Shown here: piece by piece, positions 1 through 6,047 of the stretch
Numbering within the stretch: position 1 is the stretch's first letter
Layout of the letters: each line of letters opens with the position of its first letter
DNA from: Planctomycetaceae bacterium
GTDB lineage: Bacteria > Planctomycetota > Planctomycetia > Planctomycetales > Planctomycetaceae
Assembly: GCA_020426085.1 (NCBI GenBank)
Contig: JAGQQP010000257.1
Span: 1 to 6,307, forward strand
Length of the DNA stretch: 6,307 nucleotides
Direction: 5' to 3'
Program-made: the position numbers and the translations under genes
The notes under the pieces: generated by a model
What the model was told of the DNA's origin: nothing
Seen by the model: only the letters and a program-made list of their open reading frames with translations
The model's database searches: none

Positions 1-2
1 AC

Positions 3-506
3 ACTCCGTTACCTCCAGCCGCCACTGGTTCCTCTGAATCCATTAATGTCGGTGCAGGTATTGAAGCTCCTGAGTCGGAGCCATCTGCGTCTCCCGTAGC
101 GGATTCTGTATCCGGAGCAGCTGCTGGCGGAGCAGGAGTCGTGGGAGAGACGAGGACACCCGAGTCCGGTAATCAGGAAGCTTCAGAAACCAAAACCAAC
201 CCGGTAGAACCGGCCCAGAAACCACCGTCAGCGGAAGAACTGTATGATGAATTGAAGCTGCCCGATGAGATGCTGTCCGGCACCTATGCGAATGCCGTAC
301 GGATTGGGCACTCGGCGACGGAATTCTCATTCGACTTCATTACCACGTTTTTTCCCCGTTCCTGTGTCTCGGCCCGTGTTCATCTCGCCGCGCCGAATAT
401 TCCCCGCCTGCTGGATTCACTGACTCACTCCTTCGAGCAGTTTCAGAGAAAGGTTGCCCAGCAGCAGAAACGTCTGCCTCCCCAGCAGGGTGACTTACCT
501 GAGTAA
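3..506 (+). CDS. DUF3467-domain protein, C-terminal part (5' end outside window)
   Basis: The reading frame is open from the left edge to a TAA at 504-506, giving 167 visible residues, so this is the C-terminal part of a longer protein. A GTG at 141 is the first start-like codon, but the frame continues upstream of it with the same low-complexity character, so I treat the gene as 5'-truncated by the window. Visible residues 1 to about 85 are rich in Pro, Ala, Glu, Ser and Gly and look disordered. Residues about 93-150 resemble DUF3467: a short start with the segment YANAVRIGHS, then EFSFDFITTF, then a strand and a final helix with PNIPRLLDSL. The tail is Gln-rich. DUF3467 is a small bacterial domain of unknown function. 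No signal peptide or membrane segment is visible in this part. The gene converges with the glycosyltransferase, with 48 bp between the stop codons. The domain call comes from pattern memory; the function is unknown. Confidence 0.75.
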   Translation, partial: TPLPPAATGSSESINVGAGIEAPESEPSASPVADSVSGAAAGGAGVVGETRTPESGNQEASETKTNPVEPAQKPPSAEELYDELKLPDEMLSGTYANAVRIGHSATEFSFDFITTFFPRSCVSARVHLAAPNIPRLLDSLTHSFEQFQRKVAQQQKRLPPQQGDLPE

Positions 507-554
507 CAGGTTACAGTTGTGGGAATAAAACGACTCTGACAAGGAGAGAAGAAC

Positions 555-1688
555 CTACTTCGTGTGTCTGAGTTCTTTTTCGGTCGCGGGTGTTTCTGCT
601 GCTGGTTTGTGCTTTGAGAAAACCAGGTAACGGCAGAGGAGAAAGTTGAAGCCCATGCCGACCAGAATACCAATAAATGCCGCCAGCAGGATCCTCTTCT
701 CAAAAAACAGGATGGACCGGCTCAGGACTATCGTCGTCAACCAGTTAAATACGGCTCCTGTCAGACAACTGCCACAATAGCTCAGGTACTGTTTCCAGAA
801 CGGTTGATGTTTGGCATACGAGAAGGTGATATTCCGATTGAGCAGGAAGTTGGTACTCATGGATGTCCAGATTGCCAATGCGACTGCGACCGGAGAAATC
901 AGCCAGATTGAGAGCAATGCGAGCATCTGCAGATTCACGAAGACCCCCGTCAGTCCGATCAGCGCGAACTGGACGAAATAGGCGTAGTTCTGATATTTGA
1001 AATCGAACAGTCGTTTGAGATGTTTCAGATAATGCAGTTGTTCTTTGAAGGAAAGCTTGCTGGTACCCGCCATGCGATCCGTGAATTCAATTGGAATTTC
1101 AACCACATTCTGGCATCGGCATTTGACAATGAGTTCCAGCCCGATTTTATATCCAATGGGATTCAGAATGTTGCGGGCCTTCAGATACGTATGTCTTTTG
1201 ACTGCAAAAAAACCGGCCAGGGGATCACGAGCGCTCGTGAAAGGGCGGGATAGCCAGGTTGCCACCCGGGAATTCCACTTTCTGAACCAGCCCCAACTCT
1301 GGTCGGTAGAACCTCCCTCGACATAGCGGCTGCCAATTACAAAATCCGTGTGGGGCTGATTGAGGGCGGAAACCAGTTCCGGAATCTTTTCGGGAGGATG
1401 CGAGAGGTCTGCATCCATGACCAGCAGAATCTCCCCCGCTGCGGCATTCAGTCCGGCAATCACAGCAGTCGAGAGTCCCCGTTCATTCTCGCGGGTAATC
1501 AGTTTCAGGGGAAACTTTTCAGCCAGCGACTTACAAACCGGAATTGTCTCATCCGGGCTGTTGTCATCGACCACAATGATTTCTGCCTCCAGACTGGCAT
1601 CAGAGAGCGCAGCATTGATACGCGGGATGAGTACCGTCAGATTTTCGGCTTCGCAATAAGTTGGAATAATTATTGATAATTGCAGCAA
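555..1688 (-). CDS. Polyprenol-phosphate mannose synthase-like GT2 glycosyltransferase fused to a GtrA membrane domain
   Basis: This 377-residue protein probably transfers a sugar (mannose in characterised relatives) from a nucleotide donor to a polyprenyl phosphate at the inner membrane. Residues 4-170 form the GT2 catalytic domain: IIIPTYCEAENL (6-17), the donor-binding VVDDNSPDET (39-48), the metal-binding DADLSHPPE (92-100), GSRYVEGG (119-126), and the R-x-x-G-x-S-K segment at 205-211. Residues 238-357 carry four hydrophobic helices (about 238-260, 266-289, 302-325, 333-357), as in GtrA. The two halves end alike, in NFLLNRNITFS and NFLLCRYLVFS, consistent with an internal repeat. The architecture matches archaeal and bacterial DPM synthases such as the Pyrococcus enzyme. 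The start is TTG at 1688: an in-frame TGA lies five codons upstream, no ATG comes before the IIIPTY strand, and no good ribosome binding site is seen. The last 20 residues are polar. The exact sugar and lipid cannot be read from sequence. Confidence 0.93.
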   Translation of the reverse strand: MLQLSIIIPTYCEAENLTVLIPRINAALSDASLEAEIIVVDDNSPDETIPVCKSLAEKFPLKLITRENERGLSTAVIAGLNAAAGEILLVMDADLSHPPEKIPELVSALNQPHTDFVIGSRYVEGGSTDQSWGWFRKWNSRVATWLSRPFTSARDPLAGFFAVKRHTYLKARNILNPIGYKIGLELIVKCRCQNVVEIPIEFTDRMAGTSKLSFKEQLHYLKHLKRLFDFKYQNYAYFVQFALIGLTGVFVNLQMLALLSIWLISPVAVALAIWTSMSTNFLLNRNITFSYAKHQPFWKQYLSYCGSCLTGAVFNWLTTIVLSRSILFFEKRILLAAFIGILVGMGFNFLLCRYLVFSKHKPAAETPATEKELRHTK

Positions 1689-1730
1689 TGTTTTTACTTT
1701 TCAGAGTCGTAGCGGTTATGCGGCTTGAGA

Positions 1731-1764
1731 TGCCTGCCTCTGTCATTTCAGAACGCGGCAGGCA
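1731..1764. repeat. 8-bp inverted repeat upstream of the glycosyltransferase gene
   Basis: TGCCTGCC (1731-1738) is matched exactly by its reverse complement GGCAGGCA (1757-1764), with 18 bases between. It lies 43-76 bp upstream of the TTG start of the glycosyltransferase, in the likely leader or promoter zone. No T-tract follows on either strand, so it is not an intrinsic terminator. It could be an mRNA hairpin or an operator, but one 8-bp pair can also occur by chance. Confidence 0.35.
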
Positions 1765-2120
1765 GGGTGCAGGGGGAATCTGATTTTCAACTGTCACAGA
1801 TACGAAATGCTACCTCTCAGGCAGGAAAAGCAGCTGATTACTGCAATCTCATGCACCAGTATGCCTGCGATAAGATCAACCGGATTGATCCACAGAGAGC
1901 TTAAACGGTGCTTCATCGGCAAAATCGATACGTGTCCCCGTTTTTCGCTGATGCAGAGATGCTGCTTTTTTGCATCATTTTATTCTAAAGGCGACGTGAT
2001 GTCATTTTATGAACTAAATTTAAACTGAAAAACCTGTCACATCTCCCTGAACCGGTGGTGTGATGATGGATGTCGAAGTCGGACAGAACATTCTGGTTTT
2101 TAAATAAAAGACACAACTTC

Positions 2121-2126
2121 AAGGAG
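2121..2126 (+). promoter_or_regulatory. Shine-Dalgarno sequence of tadA
   Basis: AAGGAG is a strong match to the anti-16S tail. It lies only 2 bases before the ATG at 2129 but 11 bases before the next in-frame ATG at 2138. Neither spacing is ideal. The distance favours 2138, which would shorten TadA by three residues without affecting any domain. Confidence 0.7.
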
Positions 2127-2128
2127 TT

Positions 2129-3445
2129 ATGAATAAGATGGCAGTCACTGGCTTTTCCCACGCCGATTCCAATATGGCATTTGACGATCTGAAACGACTG
2201 ATTCACGGTAAACTGGTTGAAAAACTGGATTTGTCGCGTGTGGGTGACCTGGAAGGTGATTCACTGCGCCGGGAAATCCGACTGGTGATCGAGCATTTGT
2301 GCGATACGGAAAATCCGCTGTTGAATCGTTCCGAGAGAGAACGGTTGATCGAAGAAATTCTGGACGAGACTTTTGGTTTCGGACCGCTCGAACTGCTGCT
2401 CAAAGATCAGGATATCGCAGATATCATGATCAATGGTCCCAAGCATGTCTTCGTGGAAAAGAATGGCCGGATTGAACGATCCAAAGTCGTGTTCCGTGAT
2501 AATCAGCATTTGCTGCAGATCCTGGACCGGATTGTTTCTAAAGTGGGACGACGTGTGGATGAAACTTCTCCTCTGGTCGATGCCCGTCTGCCTGATGGAT
2601 CACGTTTGAATGCCGTCATTCCTCCGCTGGCTCTGGATGGCCCGTCGTTAACGATTCGTAAATTCGGGTCGAATCCTCTGGGGCTGGAAGATCTACTGCG
2701 ATTTGGTGCGTTTACCCCCGAAATCGCCATGCTGCTGGAAGGGGCCATTAAAGCTCGCATCAATACCATCATCAGTGGTGGTACCGGTTCTGGTAAAACT
2801 ACGTTGTTGAATACCCTGTCCAGCTTCATCCAGAGTGACCATCGTGTGATTACGATTGAAGATGCGGCGGAACTTCAGCTACAACAGGAACACATTTTAC
2901 GCCTGGAAACGCGTCCGCCTAATATCGAAGGTCGTGGAGCAATCTCTGCAACGGACCTGGTGAAAAACGCGCTGCGTATGCGGCCTGACCGAATCATCAT
3001 TGGGGAATGTCGTGGCGGCGAATCTCTGGACATGTTGCAGGCGATGAATACAGGTCACGAAGGCTCATTGACGACGATTCACGCCAACTCGCCTCGTGAT
3101 GCCGTTTCCCGTCTGGAAACCATGATTACGATGGGGGGAGTGGAACTGCCTCTGAAAGCGTTGCGACAACAGTTCGCTTCCGCCGTCGATTTGATTATTC
3201 AGGTCAACCGTCTGCAGGGGGGACCGCGAAAGGTGACCCACGTGACAGAAGTTCTGAATATGGAACAGGACACGGTTATTATGCAGGATATCTTCCTGTT
3301 CATTCAGGATGGAATAGATGCTGACGGAAGAGCATACGGTCACTTTGAAGCGACCGGGGTACGACCGGCATTTATGGATCGACTGGAGGCAGCGGGAATT
3401 CGTCTGCCTGGGAATCTGTTTGCCAATCGCGTATTGCAGGGCTGA
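2129..3445 (+). CDS. tadA: TadA/CpaF family secretion ATPase of a Tad (Flp) pilus
   Basis: This cytoplasmic hexameric ATPase powers assembly of a type IVb (Tad/Flp) pilus. Its 438 residues fit the CpaF/TadA length. The N-terminal region (about 20-175) shows family segments such as FGFGPLELLL (82-91), DIMINGPKHVFVE (98-110) and DARLPDGSRLNAVIPP (151-166). The motor domain follows: Walker A GGTGSGKT (217-224), the acidic box ITIEDAAEL (241-249), Walker B RIIIGECRGGE (288-298) with its catalytic Glu293, and the His box GHEGSLTTIHANSP (309-322). No key residue is missing. The C-terminal segment with TGVRPAFMDRLEAAGI (409-424) is also usual for the family. The start is either ATG 2129 or ATG 2138, three codons later; see the ribosome binding site entry. 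It is the first gene of a three-gene unit with tadB 60 bp downstream. The symbol cpaF is the equivalent in Caulobacter nomenclature. The TadA call over PilB/GspE rests on the RRVDETSPLVDARLPDGSR region and the tadB/tadC neighbours. Confidence 0.96.
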   Translation: MNKMAVTGFSHADSNMAFDDLKRLIHGKLVEKLDLSRVGDLEGDSLRREIRLVIEHLCDTENPLLNRSERERLIEEILDETFGFGPLELLLKDQDIADIMINGPKHVFVEKNGRIERSKVVFRDNQHLLQILDRIVSKVGRRVDETSPLVDARLPDGSRLNAVIPPLALDGPSLTIRKFGSNPLGLEDLLRFGAFTPEIAMLLEGAIKARINTIISGGTGSGKTTLLNTLSSFIQSDHRVITIEDAAELQLQQEHILRLETRPPNIEGRGAISATDLVKNALRMRPDRIIIGECRGGESLDMLQAMNTGHEGSLTTIHANSPRDAVSRLETMITMGGVELPLKALRQQFASAVDLIIQVNRLQGGPRKVTHVTEVLNMEQDTVIMQDIFLFIQDGIDADGRAYGHFEATGVRPAFMDRLEAAGIRLPGNLFANRVLQG

Positions 3446-3454
3446 GTTCATTTC

Positions 3455-3475
3455 TGTTTTTGTAAGATAAAAACA
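3455..3475 (+). repeat. AT-rich 7-bp hairpin between tadA and tadB
   Basis: TGTTTTT (3455-3461) and AAAAACA (3469-3475) are exact reverse complements around a 7-base loop. The stem has a single G:C pair at each end at most and no T-tract follows, so it should be a weak structure and not a terminator. It lies about 30 bases before the tadB start and could influence mRNA processing between the cistrons; that is speculation. Confidence 0.25.
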
Positions 3476-3505
3476 CGACTTTTCAAACGATAAAGGTAAT
3501 CCGAG

Positions 3506-4477
3506 ATGGATCAGACACTCATCATCTCCATCGCTGCATTTCTGGGAATGATGGCTTTTGCAGGAGCCGTCATCTTCGTCATCAGGGATTTTTCGTCCAG
3601 CAAGGCGGAAGACCGACTGGCCGTGATTACGGGTAAAAAGAAATCGTCGGAAGAAACAGCCTCGTTGCTCAAAGAAGAATTTGTAAAGGGAGGTCTGAAC
3701 AGCATGTCTGATCAGGTAGCCCACTTCTTTGAAAAGTTTGGAAATATCAAGCTGCTGCTGGAGCAGGCGGAAGCGCCTTTTAAAGCAGATACCTTTCTGT
3801 TGATGACTGCTGTTGCCGGTTCACTGGGGTTTGCTGCTGCCTGGTTTACGAATGCACCTGTTCCGTTTTGCCCGGTAGCGGCTTTGGCAGCCGGGAGCTT
3901 GCCGTTTATGTGGCTGTTGTTCCGTCGCAATCGGCGATTTAAAAAATTCGCTCTACAGTTACCAGATGCACTGGAACTGGTGGGGCGTGCATTGCGATCC
4001 GGGCACAGTCTTTCATCTGGATTAAGTGTTGTTGTTCAAGAGATGCCTCCTCCCATCGCAACGGAATTTGCAATGGCTTATGAAGAACAGAATCTGGGAG
4101 TTCCCATTGCTGAAGCTTTAAAAAGCATGTTAAAGCGGATGCCGAACCTGGACCTGAAGTTTTTCGTGACAGCGGTTGTAATCCAGAGGCAGGCCGGGGG
4201 GGACCTGGCTGAGATTCTGGACAAAATCGGTTACATCATCAGGCAGCGCTTTAAGATTATGGGACAGGTCCAGGCTCTGACGGGGGAAGGTCGTATCAGT
4301 GGAGTCGTGTTGATGGCTTTACCGATCGCATTGTTCTTTGCAGTTTACTATCTCAACCCTGATTATGTGATGCTCCTGTTTACTGATGAGCTGGGGCGAA
4401 AAATGATTGCCGGTGGTATCGTACTGCAGGTACTGGGGGCTTTGTGGATCAAGAAGATTGTAAATATCAAAATCTGA
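3506..4477 (+). CDS. tadB: TadB, inner-membrane platform protein of the Tad pilus (T2SSF domain)
   Basis: This 323-residue integral membrane protein is one of the two platform subunits on which the TadA motor is expected to act. Residues 4-26 form an N-terminal membrane helix, and two more lie at about 98-114 and 120-139. The type II secretion F (GspF/PilC-like) domain spans about 145-280, with LPDALELVGRALRSGHSL at 152-169 and RQAGGDLAEILDKIGYIIRQR at 228-248. Further hydrophobic helices lie at about 264-283 and 300-318. The linker 30-85 is charged and probably cytoplasmic. The start is ATG 3506, with AAAGG (3492-3496) 9 bases upstream. It follows tadA by 60 bp and precedes tadC by 100 bp. 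Together with TadC, a paralogous T2SSF protein, it makes a pair typical of Tad loci. The TadB rather than TadC label rests on gene order and on the position of the N-terminal helix and RQAGGDLAE motif. Confidence 0.92.
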   Translation: MDQTLIISIAAFLGMMAFAGAVIFVIRDFSSSKAEDRLAVITGKKKSSEETASLLKEEFVKGGLNSMSDQVAHFFEKFGNIKLLLEQAEAPFKADTFLLMTAVAGSLGFAAAWFTNAPVPFCPVAALAAGSLPFMWLLFRRNRRFKKFALQLPDALELVGRALRSGHSLSSGLSVVVQEMPPPIATEFAMAYEEQNLGVPIAEALKSMLKRMPNLDLKFFVTAVVIQRQAGGDLAEILDKIGYIIRQRFKIMGQVQALTGEGRISGVVLMALPIALFFAVYYLNPDYVMLLFTDELGRKMIAGGIVLQVLGALWIKKIVNIKI

Positions 4478-4490
4478 TCCGTCCGAACTA

Positions 4491-4506
4491 GATCGGGTGA
4501 TCGGGT
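4491..4506 (+). repeat. Tandem 8-bp duplication between tadB and tadC
   Basis: GATCGGGT occurs twice in direct succession (4491-4498 and 4499-4506) within the 100-bp gap between tadB and tadC. The second copy runs into TTTT. It may be a small slippage duplication; no regulatory role can be shown from sequence. Confidence 0.4.
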
Positions 4507-4564
4507 TTTACCAGATAGATTGAGTTCTGAAATTTTGTGAATACAGATTTCATTGGTTGAATGT

Positions 4565-4569
4565 GGGAG
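4565..4569 (+). promoter_or_regulatory. Shine-Dalgarno sequence that sets the tadC start
   Basis: GGGAG ends 8 bases before the ATG at 4578. The alternative upstream TTG at 4557 would place this motif inside the coding region and has no ribosome binding site of its own, so ATG 4578 is preferred. Confidence 0.75.
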
Positions 4570-4577
4570 ATGAAAAT

Positions 4578-5504
4578 ATGGACTTTGTTCAATTATTACC
4601 ATGGGCGATTTTCGGGATGGTGATTGTGGGTGTGATTGCCCTGATCAACAAACTGAATTCAGATAATTCACGTGCCAATGCGCGGCTGGAAGAATTACGT
4701 AATCCCCATTTGCGCAACAATCCCGACGACGTGAATTCGGCCAGTTCGTTGTTTGAAAAGGCAGCTCCCGCACTCTCGAAAGCATTAACACCCAAATCAG
4801 AACTGGAAGAAAATCAGTTAAAAGTGAGGCTGGCAAACGCTGGTTATAATTCGGAAGCTGCTCCTTCCATCTTTCTCTCATTGAAGGTCGCGTTAGGACT
4901 CCTGGGAGTATTACTGGGATCAGGTTACGGTTTTTATAATTTCGGGATGACTCAAAATGGCTGGACGTCGCTGGTGATTGCCGGTGGAATCGGCTTTTAT
5001 CTTCCGGAGATTGCGCTGCGTCTGTTGATTAAGGGACGCGTCGAACGTATTTTCCTGTCGCTGCCTGATGCGCTGGACCTGCTGGTGGTATGTGTGGAAG
5101 CTGGTTTGGGGCTGGATGCTGCCATGCGACGTGTTTCTGAGGAGCTGGAGGAGACCGCACCTGATGTGTGCAGTGAATTCGCCTTGTGTAATCTGCAATT
5201 ACAGATGGGGCGTCCCCGCAGGGAAGTACTGCACGATCTGGGAATTCGCAGCGGCGTCGATGATATGCGGGCCCTGGCGGCGATTCTGATTCAGGCTGAT
5301 AAATTTGGTTCATCGATTGCCCAGGCGTTACGCGTGCAGTCAGACAGTATGCGCGTGAAACGAAGCCAGCTGGCCGAAGAGCAGGCTGCGATGACAGCCG
5401 TAAAAATGATCTTTCCACTGGTTCTGTTTATTTTCCCCGGTATCTTTGTGGTACTGGTCGGGCCAGCTGCGATTATGATGATTAATGGCCTGTTAACAAA
5501 CTGA
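4578..5504 (+). CDS. tadC: TadC, inner-membrane platform protein of the Tad pilus (T2SSF domain)
   Basis: This 308-residue protein is the second platform subunit of the Tad pilus export machine and a paralogue of TadB. An N-terminal helix lies at residues 5-23, followed by a charged linker (25-95) and two hydrophobic helices at about 98-120 and 130-150. The T2SSF domain (about 160-290) contains LPDALDLLVVCVEAGLGLDAA (162-182), DDMRALAAILIQADKFGSSIA (228-248) and KRSQLAEEQAAMTAVK (261-276). A long final helix spans 277-303. The VCVEAGLGLDAAMRRV segment and the DKFGSSIAQALRVQSD segment are typical of TadC. ATG 4578 is chosen because GGGAG sits 8 bases upstream; an in-frame TTG at 4557 would add seven residues without support. 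The gene ends 40 bp before a strong intrinsic terminator, so it is the last cistron of the unit. No TadD-type TPR gene follows, unlike many Tad loci. Confidence 0.93.
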   Translation: MDFVQLLPWAIFGMVIVGVIALINKLNSDNSRANARLEELRNPHLRNNPDDVNSASSLFEKAAPALSKALTPKSELEENQLKVRLANAGYNSEAAPSIFLSLKVALGLLGVLLGSGYGFYNFGMTQNGWTSLVIAGGIGFYLPEIALRLLIKGRVERIFLSLPDALDLLVVCVEAGLGLDAAMRRVSEELEETAPDVCSEFALCNLQLQMGRPRREVLHDLGIRSGVDDMRALAAILIQADKFGSSIAQALRVQSDSMRVKRSQLAEEQAAMTAVKMIFPLVLFIFPGIFVVLVGPAAIMMINGLLTN

Positions 5505-5544
5505 TTGAAACTCGAGTTACTGTTTCCTGAATACAACAAATTTG

Positions 5545-5589
5545 TAAACACCTTTGAACAATCTGTTAATCAAAGGTGTTTATTTTTTT
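5545..5589 (+). terminator. Rho-independent terminator of the tadA-tadB-tadC unit
   Basis: A perfect 13-bp stem (5545-5557 paired with 5570-5582) encloses a 12-base loop and is followed at once by seven T residues (5583-5589). It lies 40 bp after the tadC stop codon. The stem is moderately AT-rich but has a GGTG/CACC core and no mismatch. The layout is that of a textbook intrinsic terminator and marks the end of the tad transcription unit. Confidence 0.9.
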
Positions 5590-5739
5590 GACAGACAGAT
5601 CTACTTCTGCATAGCACCGCTGACTTACTTAAGAAATCTCTTCATCTCATGTGGGAATTCTGCTTTCAGGCTGTTGAATATCAATTCTTTTTGATTCTTA
5701 AATCGACATCAGTCACTAATCCGGTAAGTGGACACTATT

Positions 5740-5754
5740 TGGCATTTTTTTTGC
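5740..5754 (+). promoter_or_regulatory. Possible sigma-54 (RpoN) promoter element
   Basis: The sequence reads TGGCAT, five T residues, then TTGC, against the consensus TGGCAC-N5-TTGCA. The invariant GG (5741-5742) and GC (5753-5754) are exactly 10 bases apart, and TTGGCA and TTTGC flank correctly. The mismatches are T for C at the end of the -24 box and G for A/T after TTGC. Transcription would start near 5765 and run rightward towards the gene at 6048. The T-run in the middle makes a chance match easier, so the call is tentative. Confidence 0.35.
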
Positions 5755-5770
5755 GTGAGATTTCCCTGAA

Positions 5771-5782
5771 TCGAATATTCGA
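5771..5782. repeat. 12-bp perfect palindrome TCGAATATTCGA
   Basis: The twelve bases equal their own reverse complement with no spacer. The palindrome starts 16 bases after the GC of the sigma-54-like element, near the predicted transcription start, where a repressor could bind. It does not extend further (A on the left, A on the right). A single palindrome of this size can arise by chance. Confidence 0.35.
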
Positions 5783-6047
5783 AAGTGCCTGTGTACGTCT
5801 TCAGGCGAAACAGCTCACATGCGCTCTTCGTTTGATTGCGAGCTTGCAGTACAAAACACGGGCTGAATACGAAGCGGCCTCAGGCAAGGCACTCCAATCG
5901 ATGAGATCATTTACGTTTAATTAGTAAAGCAGATTGTCATTTGAAACCTCATTATTTGTAAGCACCTTAGTTTATACGTAAATTGATTATCAACCGTTAA
6001 AGTCATTCACCAAACTTCCAGACCAGTTACTAGATTGAATCCTTCTG

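Larger units (their letters stand above)
1689..2128. other. Divergent intergenic spacer between glycosyltransferase and tad genes
   Basis: This 440-bp stretch separates the divergent glycosyltransferase and tadA, so it should hold the promoters of both. I found no hexamer pair close enough to sigma-70 consensus to report. It contains an 8-bp inverted repeat (1731-1764) and two very short ORFs near its right end (1999-2028 and 2063-2107). A longer 73-codon frame (1807-2028) has no ribosome binding site at its start, unconvincing composition and no recognisable motif, so I do not call it a gene. The right half is AT-rich, typical of a promoter or leader region. Confidence 0.6.
5590..6047. other. 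Intergenic stretch without a supported gene
   Basis: These 458 bp lie between the tad terminator and the start of the right-edge gene. They are AT-rich with many short homopolymer runs. A 91-codon frame (5649-5924, +) has no ribosome binding site, no known motif and irregular composition, so I do not call it a gene. What stands out is a sigma-54-like element (5740-5754) and a 12-bp palindrome (5771-5782). The 280 bp after them could be a long leader of the downstream gene or hold a small RNA, but I see no terminator that would end such an RNA. Confidence 0.5.

Noticed and set aside
546..580. Hairpin GAGAAGAAC/GTTCTTTTT near the convergent 3' ends, as a terminator
   Set aside because: The stem is AT-rich, needs two G:T pairs, has a 17-base loop and uses up the T-tract; too weak to call.
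1020..1676. Several plus-strand frames opposite the glycosyltransferase
   Set aside because: They are antisense shadows of a well-supported gene with intact GT2 motifs.
1958..1976. GATGC/GCATC hairpin with T-run, also considered as a sigma-54 site ahead of tadA
   Set aside because: The stem is only 5 bp and the run lies in the loop. As a sigma-54 site it lacks the invariant GG 10 bases before the GC.
1807..2028. 73-codon frame in the divergent spacer
   Set aside because: No ribosome binding site at its ATG, no motif, and unconvincing composition; only its last nine codons have a plausible start.
3065..3724. 219-codon minus-strand frame across tadA and tadB
   Set aside because: It is antisense to two clear tad genes, has no motif, and its composition (many Ser, His, Cys, Gln, Arg) is that of a shadow frame.
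5725..5740. AAGTGGACACTAT resembling an insertion-sequence end
   Set aside because: No matching inverted end, target duplication or transposase fragment is present in the window.
5649..5924. 91-codon frame after the tad terminator
   Set aside because: No ribosome binding site, no recognisable family, and it runs through the sigma-54-like site and palindrome; most likely a chance open frame.
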